Of a DNA stretch of 64,000 bases, positions 33,847 through 42,016 are shown one piece after another. The notes beneath the pieces are model-generated. The model was not told where the DNA came from and ran no database searches. It saw only the letters and a list, made by a program, of their open reading frames with translations. Both the position numbers and the translations under genes were made by a program. Position 1 is the stretch's first letter. The number at the start of each line of letters is the position of its first letter. Origin of the DNA: Streptomyces formicae (GTDB taxonomy: Bacteria; Actinomycetota; Actinomycetes; Streptomycetales; Streptomycetaceae); contig NZ_CP022685.1 of the NCBI RefSeq assembly GCF_002556545.1, forward strand, positions 7,914,001 through 7,978,000. Reading direction: 5' to 3'.

Positions 33847-35197
33847 CCAGCAGCAGGCCCAGGAGCAGGACAGCGACCCCTCGGTGGACGCCCGCGCCCT
33901 CGACGAGGTCGTGACGTTCACCTCCGACCTGATCCGCATCGACACCACCAACCGGGGCAGCGGCGACTGCCGCGAACGGCCCGCCGCCGAGTACGCCGCC
34001 GAGCGTCTCGCCGACGTCGGCCTGGCCCCCACCCTCCTGGAGCGCACCCCGGGACGCACCAACGTCGTCGCCCGCATCGAGGGCACCGACCCGTCGGCCG
34101 ACGCGCTGCTCGTCCACGGCCACCTGGACGTGGTGCCCGCGGAGGCCGCCGACTGGAGCGTGGACCCCTTCTCCGGGGAGGTCCGCGACGGCGTCGTCTG
34201 GGGCCGCGGCGCGATCGACATGAAGAACATGGACGCGATGATCCTCTCCGTCGTACGGGGGTGGGCGCGCGCCGGTGTGCGGCCCAGGCGCGACATCGTG
34301 ATCGCCTTCACCGCCGACGAGGAGGCCAGTGCCGAGGACGGCTCCGGCTTCCTCGCCGACCGGCACGCCGCGCTCTTCGAGGGCTGCACGGAAGGCATCA
34401 GCGAGTCGGGGGCCTTCACCTTCCACGACGGGCGTGGCAACCGGATCTACCCCATCGCGGCGGGCGAGCGCGGCACCGGCTGGCTCAAGCTCACCGCGCG
34501 CGGCACCGCGGGCCACGGCTCGAAGGTCAACCGGGCCAACGCCGTGAGCAGGCTCGCCGCCGCCGTCACCCGCATCGGGGAGTACCGCTGGCCGGTGCGG
34601 CTCACCCCGACCGTGCGCGCCTCGCTCGTCGAACTCGCCACGCTCTACGGCCTGGAGACCGACCCGGAGGCGCCCGGATTCGACGTGGACGCACTGCTCG
34701 AGAAGCTCGGTCCGACCGCCGCGCTCGTCGAGCCGACCGTCCGCAACAGCGCCAACCCGACGATGCTGCAGTCGGGTTACAAGGTGAATGTGGTCCCCGG
34801 GGAAGCGGTGGCCTATGTCGACGGCCGCTTTCTGCCCGGCGGCGAGGAAGAGTTCCGCAGCACGCTTGACCGGCTCACGGGCCCTGACGTCGACTGGGAG
34901 TTCCACCACCGCGAGGTGGCGCTGCAGGCGCCGGTCGACTCGCCGACGTACGCGAAGATGCGCGCGGCCGTCGAGGAGTTCGCGCCCGAGGGACACGTCG
35001 TGCCGTACTGCATGTCGGGCGGCACGGACGCCAAGCAGTTCTCGAGGCTCGGCATCACCGGCTACGGCTTCTCGCCGCTGAGGACACCGGAGGACTTCGA
35101 CTACCAGGCGCTCTTCCACGGAGTCGACGAACGCGTCCCCGTCGACGCGCTGCACTTCGGCGTCCGTGTCCTCGACCGCTATCTGCGCACGGCCTAG
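33839..35197 (+). CDS. M20/ArgE family metallopeptidase
   Basis: A 452-residue binuclear zinc peptidase. Catalytic blocks: VHGHLDVVPAEAADWSVDPF (His and Asp), WGRGAIDMKNMDAM (bridging Asp), AFTADEEASAEDGSGF (catalytic Glu-Glu), and a late SGGTDAKQFSRLGITGYGFSPL. The domain order is catalytic, dimerisation lid, catalytic, as usual for CPG2/ArgE/DapE relatives. The ATG overlaps dppA by eight bases. It probably trims dipeptides released by the neighbouring enzymes. Confidence 0.9.
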   Translation: MADQQQAQEQDSDPSVDARALDEVVTFTSDLIRIDTTNRGSGDCRERPAAEYAAERLADVGLAPTLLERTPGRTNVVARIEGTDPSADALLVHGHLDVVPAEAADWSVDPFSGEVRDGVVWGRGAIDMKNMDAMILSVVRGWARAGVRPRRDIVIAFTADEEASAEDGSGFLADRHAALFEGCTEGISESGAFTFHDGRGNRIYPIAAGERGTGWLKLTARGTAGHGSKVNRANAVSRLAAAVTRIGEYRWPVRLTPTVRASLVELATLYGLETDPEAPGFDVDALLEKLGPTAALVEPTVRNSANPTMLQSGYKVNVVPGEAVAYVDGRFLPGGEEEFRSTLDRLTGPDVDWEFHHREVALQAPVDSPTYAKMRAAVEEFAPEGHVVPYCMSGGTDAKQFSRLGITGYGFSPLRTPEDFDYQALFHGVDERVPVDALHFGVRVLDRYLRTA

Positions 35198-35220
35198 GAA
35201 AAATGGGGGAAGTAAAGGAC

Positions 35221-37209
35221 ATGATGCAGACCCGGGCGTACGGATCATGGCCGTCACCCATCGACGCCGAGCTCGCCGCCACCCATGACGGCGCGCCGGG
35301 GTTCGCGGGATTCGTCGGCGCCGAGGCGTGGTGGACCGAGCCACGGCCGGTCGAGGCGGGACGGCGGGCCCTCGTGCGGCGGCTGCCCGACGGCACGGAG
35401 CAGTCCGTGCTGCCCGCGCCGTGGAACGTGCGCAGCAGGGTCGTGGAGTACGGCGGCCGCCCCTGGGCGGGCACCGAGCTCCCCGATGGCCCGCTCGTGG
35501 TCTTCGTGAACTTCGCCGACCAGCGTCTGTACGCGTACGAACCCGACACGCCCGGCGCCGGACCGCGCCCCCTCACCCCGCTCTCCGCCGTGGGCGGCGG
35601 GCTGCGCTGGGCCGATCCGGTGCTGCGCGCGGAGCGGGGCGAAGTGTGGTGCGTCCTGGAGGAGTTCACCGGGCCCGCGCCCACCGACGTGCGCCGCGTC
35701 ATCGCCGCGGTGCCGCTCGACGGCTCGGCGGCCGACGACCGGGACGCGGTGCGTGAACTCTCCGACGGGCGGCACCGGTTCGTCACCGGGCCGCGCCTCT
35801 CGCCCGACGGCTCCCACGCGGCCTGGCTCGCCTGGGACCACCCGCGGATGCCCTGGGACGGCACCGAGCTGATGCTCGCCGAGGTGCGGCAGGACGGCAC
35901 CTTCGGCGCGGCGCGGACGTTCGCGGGCGGCCCCGAGGAGTCCGTCGCGCAGGTGGAGTGGGCGCAGGACGGGCGGCTGCTCTTCTCCAGCGACCGCACC
36001 GGCTGGTGGAACCTGTACCGCGCGGCGCCCGACGACAGCGCACGCGCCGACGCGCTCTGTCCGCGCCAGGAGGAGTTCGCGGGGCCGCTCTGGATGATCG
36101 GCCTGAGCTGGTTCGCGCCGCTGGAGAGCGGCCTGATCGCCGTCGTGCACGGCAAGGGCGCCACCGCGCTCGGCATACTCGACCCCGAGACCGGCGAGGT
36201 CGTCGACGCGGCGGGCCCCTGGACGGAGTGGGCGGCCACCGTCGTCGCGCACGGCTCCCGCGTCGTCGGCGTCGCGGCGAGCCCGCGCAGCGCGTACGAA
36301 GTGGTGGAACTGGACACCGGCACGGGACGCGCCCGCGTGATCGGCGCCGCCCACGACGACCCGGTGGACCCCACGTACTACCCGGAGCCGCGGATCCGCA
36401 CTTTCGCGGGCCCCGCCGGACGCGAGATCCACGCGCACGTCTACCCGCCGCACCACCCAGGACACGTCGCCCCCGACGACGAACTGCCGCCCTACGTGGT
36501 GTGGGCGCACGGCGGGCCCACCAGCCGCTCGCCGCTCGTGCTCGACCTGGCCATCGCCTACTTCACCTCGCGCGGCATCGGCGTCGCCGAGGTCAACTAC
36601 GGCGGCTCGACCGGGTACGGGCGCGCCTACCGCAACCGGCTGCGCGAGCAGTGGGGCATCGTCGACGTCGACGACTGCGCGGCGGTCGCCCTCGCCCTCG
36701 CCGACGAGGGCACCGCCGACCGCGACCGCCTCGCGATCCGCGGCGGCAGCGCGGGCGGCTGGACCACGGCGGCCTCGCTGACCGGCACCGACGTCTACGC
36801 CTGCGGGACGATCATCTACCCCGTCCTCGATCTCACCGCGTTCGGTTCGGGGGAGACCCACGACTTCGAGTCGCAGTACCTGCACTCCATCGTGGGCCCG
36901 CTCGACGAGGTGCCGGGGCGGTACGCGGAGCGCTCGCCGGTCACCCAGGCCGACCGGATCACCGCGCCGTTCCTGCTCCTCCAGGGGCTCGACGACGTGA
37001 TCTGCCCGCCCGGACAGTCCGAGCGGTTCCTCGCCAGGATCGAGGGGCGCGGCATCCCGCACGCCTACATCGCCTTCGAGGGGGAGGGGCACGGCTTCCG
37101 TCGCGCCGACACCATGATCCGCGCCCTGGAGGCCGAACTCTCCCTGTACGCGCAGGTGTTCAGGATCGACCTGGCGGGGCGCGTGCCGACCCTGGAGCTC
37201 GCCAAGTGA
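35221..37209 (+). CDS. S9 prolyl oligopeptidase family serine peptidase
   Basis: A 662-residue enzyme. The first 400 residues look like a beta-propeller gate (repeats such as GPRLSPDGSHAAWLAWDHPRMPWDGTELMLAEV). The C-terminal alpha/beta-hydrolase has nucleophile GGSAGGWTT, the Asp in LLLQGLDDVICPPGQSERF and the His in EGEGHGF. It resembles acylaminoacyl/dipeptidyl peptidases of the S9C type. The start ATG ATG at 35221 has GGGGGAAG eight bases before; an earlier ATG at 35203 lacks spacing. GTGA overlap links it to the S66 gene. Confidence 0.9.
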   Translation: MMQTRAYGSWPSPIDAELAATHDGAPGFAGFVGAEAWWTEPRPVEAGRRALVRRLPDGTEQSVLPAPWNVRSRVVEYGGRPWAGTELPDGPLVVFVNFADQRLYAYEPDTPGAGPRPLTPLSAVGGGLRWADPVLRAERGEVWCVLEEFTGPAPTDVRRVIAAVPLDGSAADDRDAVRELSDGRHRFVTGPRLSPDGSHAAWLAWDHPRMPWDGTELMLAEVRQDGTFGAARTFAGGPEESVAQVEWAQDGRLLFSSDRTGWWNLYRAAPDDSARADALCPRQEEFAGPLWMIGLSWFAPLESGLIAVVHGKGATALGILDPETGEVVDAAGPWTEWAATVVAHGSRVVGVAASPRSAYEVVELDTGTGRARVIGAAHDDPVDPTYYPEPRIRTFAGPAGREIHAHVYPPHHPGHVAPDDELPPYVVWAHGGPTSRSPLVLDLAIAYFTSRGIGVAEVNYGGSTGYGRAYRNRLREQWGIVDVDDCAAVALALADEGTADRDRLAIRGGSAGGWTTAASLTGTDVYACGTIIYPVLDLTAFGSGETHDFESQYLHSIVGPLDEVPGRYAERSPVTQADRITAPFLLLQGLDDVICPPGQSERFLARIEGRGIPHAYIAFEGEGHGFRRADTMIRALEAELSLYAQVFRIDLAGRVPTLELAK

Positions 37210-38150
37210 GACCGCTCGTCCGGCCCGCGCGCCTCGTTCCCGGCGCGCGGGTCGCCGTCGTGGCACCCAGCGGCCCCGTCCCCGAGGACGCGCTCCAGAC
37301 GGGCCTCGACATCCTGCGCGGCTGGGACCTCGACCCCGTCGTCATGCCCCATGTCCTGGACGGGCACCCAGAGTTCGCGTACCTCGCGGGCTCCGACGCG
37401 GCCCGTGCCGGGGACCTGACGCGGGCCTGGTGCGATCCGTCGGTGTCCGCGGTGTTCTGTGCCAGGGGCGGGTACGGGGCCCAGCGGATGGTCGACCTCG
37501 TCGACTGGTCCGCGATGCGGGCGGCGACGCGGAGCCACGGGCCGAAGGTGTTCCTCGGCTACAGCGACATCACCCCGCTGCACGAGGCCTTCGCCAACCG
37601 GCTCGGCGTCGCCACGCTGCACGGGCCCATGACGGCCGTGCTCGACTTCCTCAAGAACGCGCGGACCCAGGAGCACTTGCGTACGACGCTGTTCGCGCCG
37701 CAGGAGGCGCGGGTGATCCGGGCCGCGTCCCCCGGCGCTCGCGCGCTGGTCGGCGGCCGGGCCCGGGGCGTCACGCTCGGCGGCTGCGTGTCGCTGCTCG
37801 CCGCCGAACTCGGCACCCCGCACGCGCGCGCCTCCGCACGCGGCGGCCTGCTGTGCGTCGAGGACATCGGGGAAGAGGCGTACAGCCTGGACCGCGTCCT
37901 CACCCAGCTCCTGCGCGCCCGCTGGCTGGCGGGCGTCGCGGGCGTCGTGCTCGGCTCCTGGAAGGAGTGCGAGCCGTACGACGAGGTGCGGGCGCTCTTC
38001 GCCGACCGGCTCGGCGGGCTCGGCGTGCCGGTGGTCGAGGAGTTCGGCTTCGGGCACTGCGACGGGGCGCTGACGGTGCCGTTCGGGGTGCCGGGCGAAC
38101 TGGACGCGGACGCGCGGACGTTGACGCTCGACGTGCCCGCGCTCGTGTGA
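37206..38150 (+). CDS. S66 family LD-carboxypeptidase (LdcA/MccF-like)
   Basis: A 314-residue serine peptidase. The nucleophile is Ser120 in FLGYSDITPLH, which follows FCARGGYGAQRM. The catalytic Glu lies in LLCVEDIGEEAYSLDRVL and the His in GFGHCDGALTVPFG. LdcA cleaves the L,D bond releasing D-Ala from murein tetrapeptide; MccF relatives inactivate microcin C-type peptide nucleotides. It is the last of the four-peptidase operon, with the GTG overlapping the S9 stop. A hairpin terminator follows. Confidence 0.9.
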   Translation: MRPLVRPARLVPGARVAVVAPSGPVPEDALQTGLDILRGWDLDPVVMPHVLDGHPEFAYLAGSDAARAGDLTRAWCDPSVSAVFCARGGYGAQRMVDLVDWSAMRAATRSHGPKVFLGYSDITPLHEAFANRLGVATLHGPMTAVLDFLKNARTQEHLRTTLFAPQEARVIRAASPGARALVGGRARGVTLGGCVSLLAAELGTPHARASARGGLLCVEDIGEEAYSLDRVLTQLLRARWLAGVAGVVLGSWKECEPYDEVRALFADRLGGLGVPVVEEFGFGHCDGALTVPFGVPGELDADARTLTLDVPALV

Positions 38151-38159
38151 CGTGCGCCG

Positions 38160-38191
38160 AGGGCCCGCCCGTTCACCACGGGGGCGGCCCT
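38160..38191 (+). terminator. Hairpin terminator after the peptidase operon
   Basis: AGGGCCCGCCCGT pairs imperfectly with ACGGGGGCGGCCCT around a TCACC loop, 10 bp after the S66 stop codon. Confidence 0.65.
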
Positions 38192-38228
38192 TCACGGAAT
38201 CTCCCGACAGAAACCGCTGTCACGGTCG

Positions 38229-38258
38229 TTGACCTCCCCCTGACACGTGTCACAGCAT
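38229..38258 (+). promoter_or_regulatory. Candidate promoter with TGACACGTGTCA palindrome in the spacer
   Basis: TTGACC (38229-38234) is a good -35; 18 bp later CAGCAT is a weak -10. A perfect 12-bp palindrome, TGACACGTGTCA (38241-38252), sits in the spacer. It could be an operator independent of the one at 38271. Confidence 0.35.
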
Positions 38259-38270
38259 GACTTCGGCCGG

Positions 38271-38286
38271 TACTGACCGGTCAGTA
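38271..38286. promoter_or_regulatory. 16-bp perfect palindrome, TetR-type operator
   Basis: TACTGACCGGTCAGTA is its own reverse complement. The GACCGGTC core is typical of TetR-family operators. It lies just downstream of the candidate promoter and 49 bp upstream of the TTG start chosen for the hydrolase, where a bound repressor would block transcription. No tetR gene is adjacent. Confidence 0.6.
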
Positions 38287-38334
38287 GCCACCGGTGACCG
38301 CCCGTCGTCGGCCGCCCTCAGCGTGGAGGTCTCC

Positions 38335-40104
38335 TTGTCCCGTCGCCGTGCCCTGACCCTCGCCGCAGCGGCCGCGCTCGCCGCGCCGCTCGCCGTCGCC
38401 GCACCCGCACCGGCGGGCGCGACGGGCCAGTACACCGTCACCGCCCTGAAGTTCACCGTGCAGGCGGGCGGCAGGAGCTGCACGGTCGACGCCGATCTGT
38501 ACCGGCCCGCGGGCGTGGACGCCGCGCACCCCGCGCCCGCCGTGCTCTCCACCAACGGCTTCGGCGGCAGCAAGTCCGACGGGTCGACCGCCGCGGTCGG
38601 CAAGGCGTTCGCCGAGCGCGGCTACGTCGGGCTCGTCTACTCGGGCCTCGGCTTCGGCAGGTCTGGCTGCCTCATCACCCTCGACGACCCCGAGATCGAC
38701 GGCAGGGCGGCCTCCGGCCTCCTCGACTTCCTCGGTGGGAAGCGGTCCGCTGACGACGGCACCGAGGTCGACTACGTGACCTCCGACGGCAAGGGCGACC
38801 CGCGCGTCGGCATGCTCGGCGGCTCATACGGCGGGGCCGTCCAGATGGCGACCGCCGCCGTGGACCACCGCGTCGACGCCCTCGTCCCGATGATCACCTG
38901 GAACGACCTCGCGTACTCGCTCGACCCCAACAACGCCGCCGACCGGAGCGTGCCGGGCGCCGCCAAGTGGCAGTGGATGAACGGCTTCTACCTCATCGGC
39001 GAGGGCCAGCCGCTGCTCGAACCGAGCCTCGACCCCTCCCGCATCAACCGCCTCGACTGCCTGCACTTCGCCACCGGGGCCTGCGAGACGATCCGCACGC
39101 TCAACTCGGGACGCTACCCGGCCGACAGGACCGAGGCCCTCCAGAAGTACGCGCGGAGCGTCTCCCCGGTCTCGTACCTGAGCAAGGTGAAGGCGCCGAC
39201 GCTGCTCGTGCAGGGCCAGGCCGACACCCTCTTCAACCTCAACGAGGCCGAGGCCACGTACAAGACGCTCACGAAACAGGGCACCACCGCCAAGATGATC
39301 TGGCAGTCCTGGGGGCACAGCGGCGGCATGAAGGACCCGGCATCCGGTGAACTCGACCTGAGCAAGGGCAACTTGGAGTCCTCCTACGTCGGCAAGCGCA
39401 TCCTCGCTTGGTTCGACCGCTACCTCCAGCAGAAGAAGGGCGTCGACACCGGGCCCGCCTTCGCCTACTACCGCGACTGGATCGGCGACCCGGACAGCAC
39501 CTACGCGACCGCCGCCAAGGTCCCCGCGTTGAGCCGCAAGCTGTACCTCTCCGGCGACGGCAAGCTGGTCGACGACCGCGCCAAGGTGGCGCGCGGCAGC
39601 CGTGAGTACCGCAACTGGCTGATCCCCACGAGCCACTCCGAATCCTCCCTCGCCGGGCTCATCGGCCTGCCCGACCCCGCGCCGCGCGACACCAGGGGCA
39701 CCTACCTCGACTGGACGACCGAGCCCTTCGCCGACGCGGTGGACGTGGTGGGCGCGCCCAGGGCCACCCTGGAGGTGATCTCGCCGAAGACCGAGCGCGT
39801 GCAGCACTCCGGCGACGCGGCCGACAAGCTGGTCCTCTTCGCCAAGCTCTACGACGTCGCGCCCGACGGCAAGAAGACCCTGGTGCACCGGCTCGTCTCG
39901 CCGGTGCGGGTGCCGGACGTGACCAAGCCGTTCACCGTCTCGCTGCCGGGCGTCGTGCACCGGTACGAGAAGGGGCACAGGCTCCAGTTCGTGGTGGCCG
40001 CGAGCGACGGGGCGTACGGCGGGAACAGGGGCGTCAAGCCGGTCACGGTGACCAGTGCGCCCGGGGACACCGGCGTCCTGGACCTGCCGGTCGTCACCGA
40101 CTGA
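38335..40104 (+). CDS. Exported CocE/X-Pro dipeptidyl-peptidase-type alpha/beta hydrolase
   Basis: A 589-residue secreted esterase or peptidase. The leader MSRRRALTLAAAAALAAPLAVA looks like a Tat signal (three arginines). The catalytic Ser is in MLGGSYGGAVQM, the Asp in LLVQGQADTLFN and the His in QSWGHSGGMK. A C-terminal jelly-roll (TEPFADAVDVVGAPRATLEV onward) is typical of CocE/PepX. I chose TTG 38335 because GTGGAGG lies five bases upstream. The ATG at 38257 has no RBS and would put the 16-bp operator inside the coding sequence. Confidence 0.85.
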   Translation: MSRRRALTLAAAAALAAPLAVAAPAPAGATGQYTVTALKFTVQAGGRSCTVDADLYRPAGVDAAHPAPAVLSTNGFGGSKSDGSTAAVGKAFAERGYVGLVYSGLGFGRSGCLITLDDPEIDGRAASGLLDFLGGKRSADDGTEVDYVTSDGKGDPRVGMLGGSYGGAVQMATAAVDHRVDALVPMITWNDLAYSLDPNNAADRSVPGAAKWQWMNGFYLIGEGQPLLEPSLDPSRINRLDCLHFATGACETIRTLNSGRYPADRTEALQKYARSVSPVSYLSKVKAPTLLVQGQADTLFNLNEAEATYKTLTKQGTTAKMIWQSWGHSGGMKDPASGELDLSKGNLESSYVGKRILAWFDRYLQQKKGVDTGPAFAYYRDWIGDPDSTYATAAKVPALSRKLYLSGDGKLVDDRAKVARGSREYRNWLIPTSHSESSLAGLIGLPDPAPRDTRGTYLDWTTEPFADAVDVVGAPRATLEVISPKTERVQHSGDAADKLVLFAKLYDVAPDGKKTLVHRLVSPVRVPDVTKPFTVSLPGVVHRYEKGHRLQFVVAASDGAYGGNRGVKPVTVTSAPGDTGVLDLPVVTD

Positions 40105-40225
40105 CGTCACCCGCTTGGCCCACCGGCCCACCCCGGAGACACGCCCACCGCGCGCGAACCCGGCCCAGCTGCCCATGCTGGTGCCGGGGGAGGCCGGACG
40201 TACCTCCGACGGAAGGGTCCACACC

Positions 40226-40471
40226 ATGAGCCCCAACACCTCCACGGGTGGCTCCAAGAGCGGCGGCGCGGGCGGCGGGCTGATGACGCCCGGCAGGGTG
40301 GCCGTCGCCGCGATCGCCGTCCTCACCCTGGTCTTCATCTTCGAGAACACCCGCAGCACCAAGATCCGCCTGCTGATCCCCGAAGTGACCCTGCCGCTGT
40401 GGATGGCACTGCTCGGCACGGCACTGATCGGTGCCCTGTGCGGGGCCTACTTCGTCCGGAGGCGCAAGTGA
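40226..40471 (+). CDS. LapA-domain small membrane protein
   Basis: An 81-residue protein. A Gly/Ser-rich N-terminus is followed by two membrane segments, VAVAAIAVLTLVFIFENT and LWMALLGTALIGALCGAYF, ending in a basic RRRK. The IFENTRSTKIRLLIPEVTLPLW linker fits the LapA family (lipopolysaccharide assembly protein A domain). Gram-positive members have no known role. GGAAGGG precedes the ATG. Its stop overlaps the next gene (GTGA). Confidence 0.75.
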   Translation: MSPNTSTGGSKSGGAGGGLMTPGRVAVAAIAVLTLVFIFENTRSTKIRLLIPEVTLPLWMALLGTALIGALCGAYFVRRRK

Positions 40472-40794
40472 GGATGTCGGTGGGGCCGCGGGTGCGGCGC
40501 GCGGGCGTGGTCGTGGGCGGCGCGGCCGCCGCGACCCTGATGGCGGTGACCACGGCGGCCGCCGCGGGCCCGCCGATGCCGGAGCTCAGAGGGCGGGGCC
40601 TGATGCACGTCTTCTCGACCCTGGACTACCGCACCCGCGTCGACGTGCGCGACATCGGCGGAGCCCACCGGCACGTCCTGTGGCCGCTGAGCTGGAAGGT
40701 GTGCACCCAGTCCCCGGCCGCGGGGCAGCGGCTCGACGGCGGCCCCGTCACCATCGGCGTCGTGAAGAACGGCGAGAGGTGCCCGAAGAAGTAG
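40468..40794 (+). CDS. Secreted PASTA-like small protein
   Basis: A 108-residue protein. An N-terminal signal region (AGVVVGGAAAATLMAVTTAAAAG) is followed by a roughly 65-residue domain. The pattern W-K-V-C-x-Q-S-P-A-A-G and the final V-K-N-G-E-R-C-P recall a single PASTA domain, with two cysteines that could pair. PASTA modules bind peptidoglycan fragments or beta-lactams. GTG 40468 follows GGAGG and overlaps the LapA stop, so the two are coupled. Confidence 0.6.
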   Translation: MRMSVGPRVRRAGVVVGGAAAATLMAVTTAAAAGPPMPELRGRGLMHVFSTLDYRTRVDVRDIGGAHRHVLWPLSWKVCTQSPAAGQRLDGGPVTIGVVKNGERCPKK

Positions 40795-40908
40795 CCGGTC
40801 AGGGCGCCCGAGCAGTGTCGTTTCGGCGGTGAAATCCTTCCCTCGGACGGGTGGGTTCCGGTTCGCTGGCATTCCGGAACCTGCCCTTTGCCCGATACAC
40901 CCTGCTCC

Positions 40909-41394
40909 GTGACAAAGAACCTGATGCGCGGCATGGCCGCGCTCGTCTTCGCTGCCCTGCCCCTCCTCGCCACCACGCAGTCCGGCTACGCGGCCGAGCA
41001 CGCACCCGCGGCGATCGCGGGCGACTTCGAGATCCACAGCGGCCTGCACGGCAAGTGCCTGGCCTCCAACGGCGACAACGTGGAAGTACAGGGCTGCCGG
41101 GGCACCGGCAACCAGCTCTGGTTCTGGCAGGGCAGGACGCTGCGCAACCGCGCGGAGCTGCACTGCCTCGACGTGCGCAACGGCGAGCCCAACGCCCCCG
41201 CCCAGGTCGTCGGCGACTGCCACGGCCAGGCCAACCAGCGCTGGGACGTGGCCAATTCGCATCTGACCACCCAGGTCAACGGCCAGTGCCTGAGCATCCA
41301 GAACGACGGCGACCCCAGCGAGCACGCCGGGATCAACCTGCGCAACTGCGCGGAGGTGGCCTGGCAGCGCTGGGACGTGCCCGCGCCCGCGTGA
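40909..41394 (+). CDS. Secreted ricin-type beta-trefoil lectin
   Basis: A 161-residue exported protein: signal peptide (MRGMAALVFAALPLLATTQSGYA), then one RICIN domain. Three QxW-type repeats are visible: GNQLWFWQG, NQRWDVANS and WQRWDVP, each preceded by a C-L motif (GKCLASN, HCLDVRN, QCLSIQN). It would bind galactose-type glycans outside the cell. It is free-standing rather than fused to a glycosidase. GTG 40909 and ATG 40924 are both possible starts, neither with a strong RBS. Confidence 0.85.
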   Translation: MTKNLMRGMAALVFAALPLLATTQSGYAAEHAPAAIAGDFEIHSGLHGKCLASNGDNVEVQGCRGTGNQLWFWQGRTLRNRAELHCLDVRNGEPNAPAQVVGDCHGQANQRWDVANSHLTTQVNGQCLSIQNDGDPSEHAGINLRNCAEVAWQRWDVPAPA

Positions 41395-41437
41395 CGCCCG
41401 GCGCGTGAGGGCCGACCGCTGCGGATAGCGTGGCCGG

Positions 41438-41983
41438 ATGTCCGACCGCGCAAACTACCTCGCCACAGGCCCCCGCGTGGGCATACGCCACTTCACCCAG
41501 GCGGACTCCGCCGAGTTCACCGCCCGTGCGCGAGAGAGCCGGGACCTGCACAGGCCCTGGCTCTTTCCGCCGTCCGGGGACGACGCCTATCGCGCCTACG
41601 CCCGGGTGCTCGTCGAGGACCCGACGAAGGCCGGGTTCCTGGTCTGCGCGCGCGACAGCGGCGCCATCGGCGGCTTCATCAACATCAACAACATCGTCCG
41701 GGGCGCGTTCCGCTGCGGCGCCCTGGGATACGGCGCGTTCGCTCACGCCGCGGGGCGCGGTCTGATGTCCGAGGGGCTCGACCTCGTCAAGGCGTACGCC
41801 TTCGGCCCCCTCGACCTGCACCGCCTGGAGGCCAACATCCAGCCGGGCAACGCCGCCTCCCTCGCGCTCGCCCGACGCGGCGGCTTCCGCCTCGAAGGCT
41901 TCTCGCCGGACTTCCTCTTCATCGACGGGGCCTGGCGCGACCACGAACGCTGGGCCGTCACCGCCGGGCCGGAAAGGTCTTGA
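41438..41983 (+). CDS. RimJ/RimL-type GNAT N-acetyltransferase
   Basis: A 181-residue acetyltransferase with the RimJ-like start RVGIRHFTQADSAEFTARARES and the middle VCARDSGAIGGFININNIVRGAF. The late LHRLEANIQPGNAASLALARRGGFRLEG is the classic RimJ/RimL block. The acetyl-CoA loop is HAAGRGLMSEGL (G-R-G-L). The substrate may be a protein N-terminus, an amino acid or an antibiotic; context does not say. Confidence 0.88.
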   Translation: MSDRANYLATGPRVGIRHFTQADSAEFTARARESRDLHRPWLFPPSGDDAYRAYARVLVEDPTKAGFLVCARDSGAIGGFININNIVRGAFRCGALGYGAFAHAAGRGLMSEGLDLVKAYAFGPLDLHRLEANIQPGNAASLALARRGGFRLEGFSPDFLFIDGAWRDHERWAVTAGPERS

Positions 41984-42016
41984 AGGCCCAAGGCCGTGTG
42001 CCGCAGGATGAGCCGC

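Noticed and set aside
38257..38334. N-terminal extension of the CocE-type hydrolase from ATG 38257
   Set aside because: There is no ribosome binding site, it would bury the Tat signal 26 residues in, and it would place the 16-bp operator in coding sequence.
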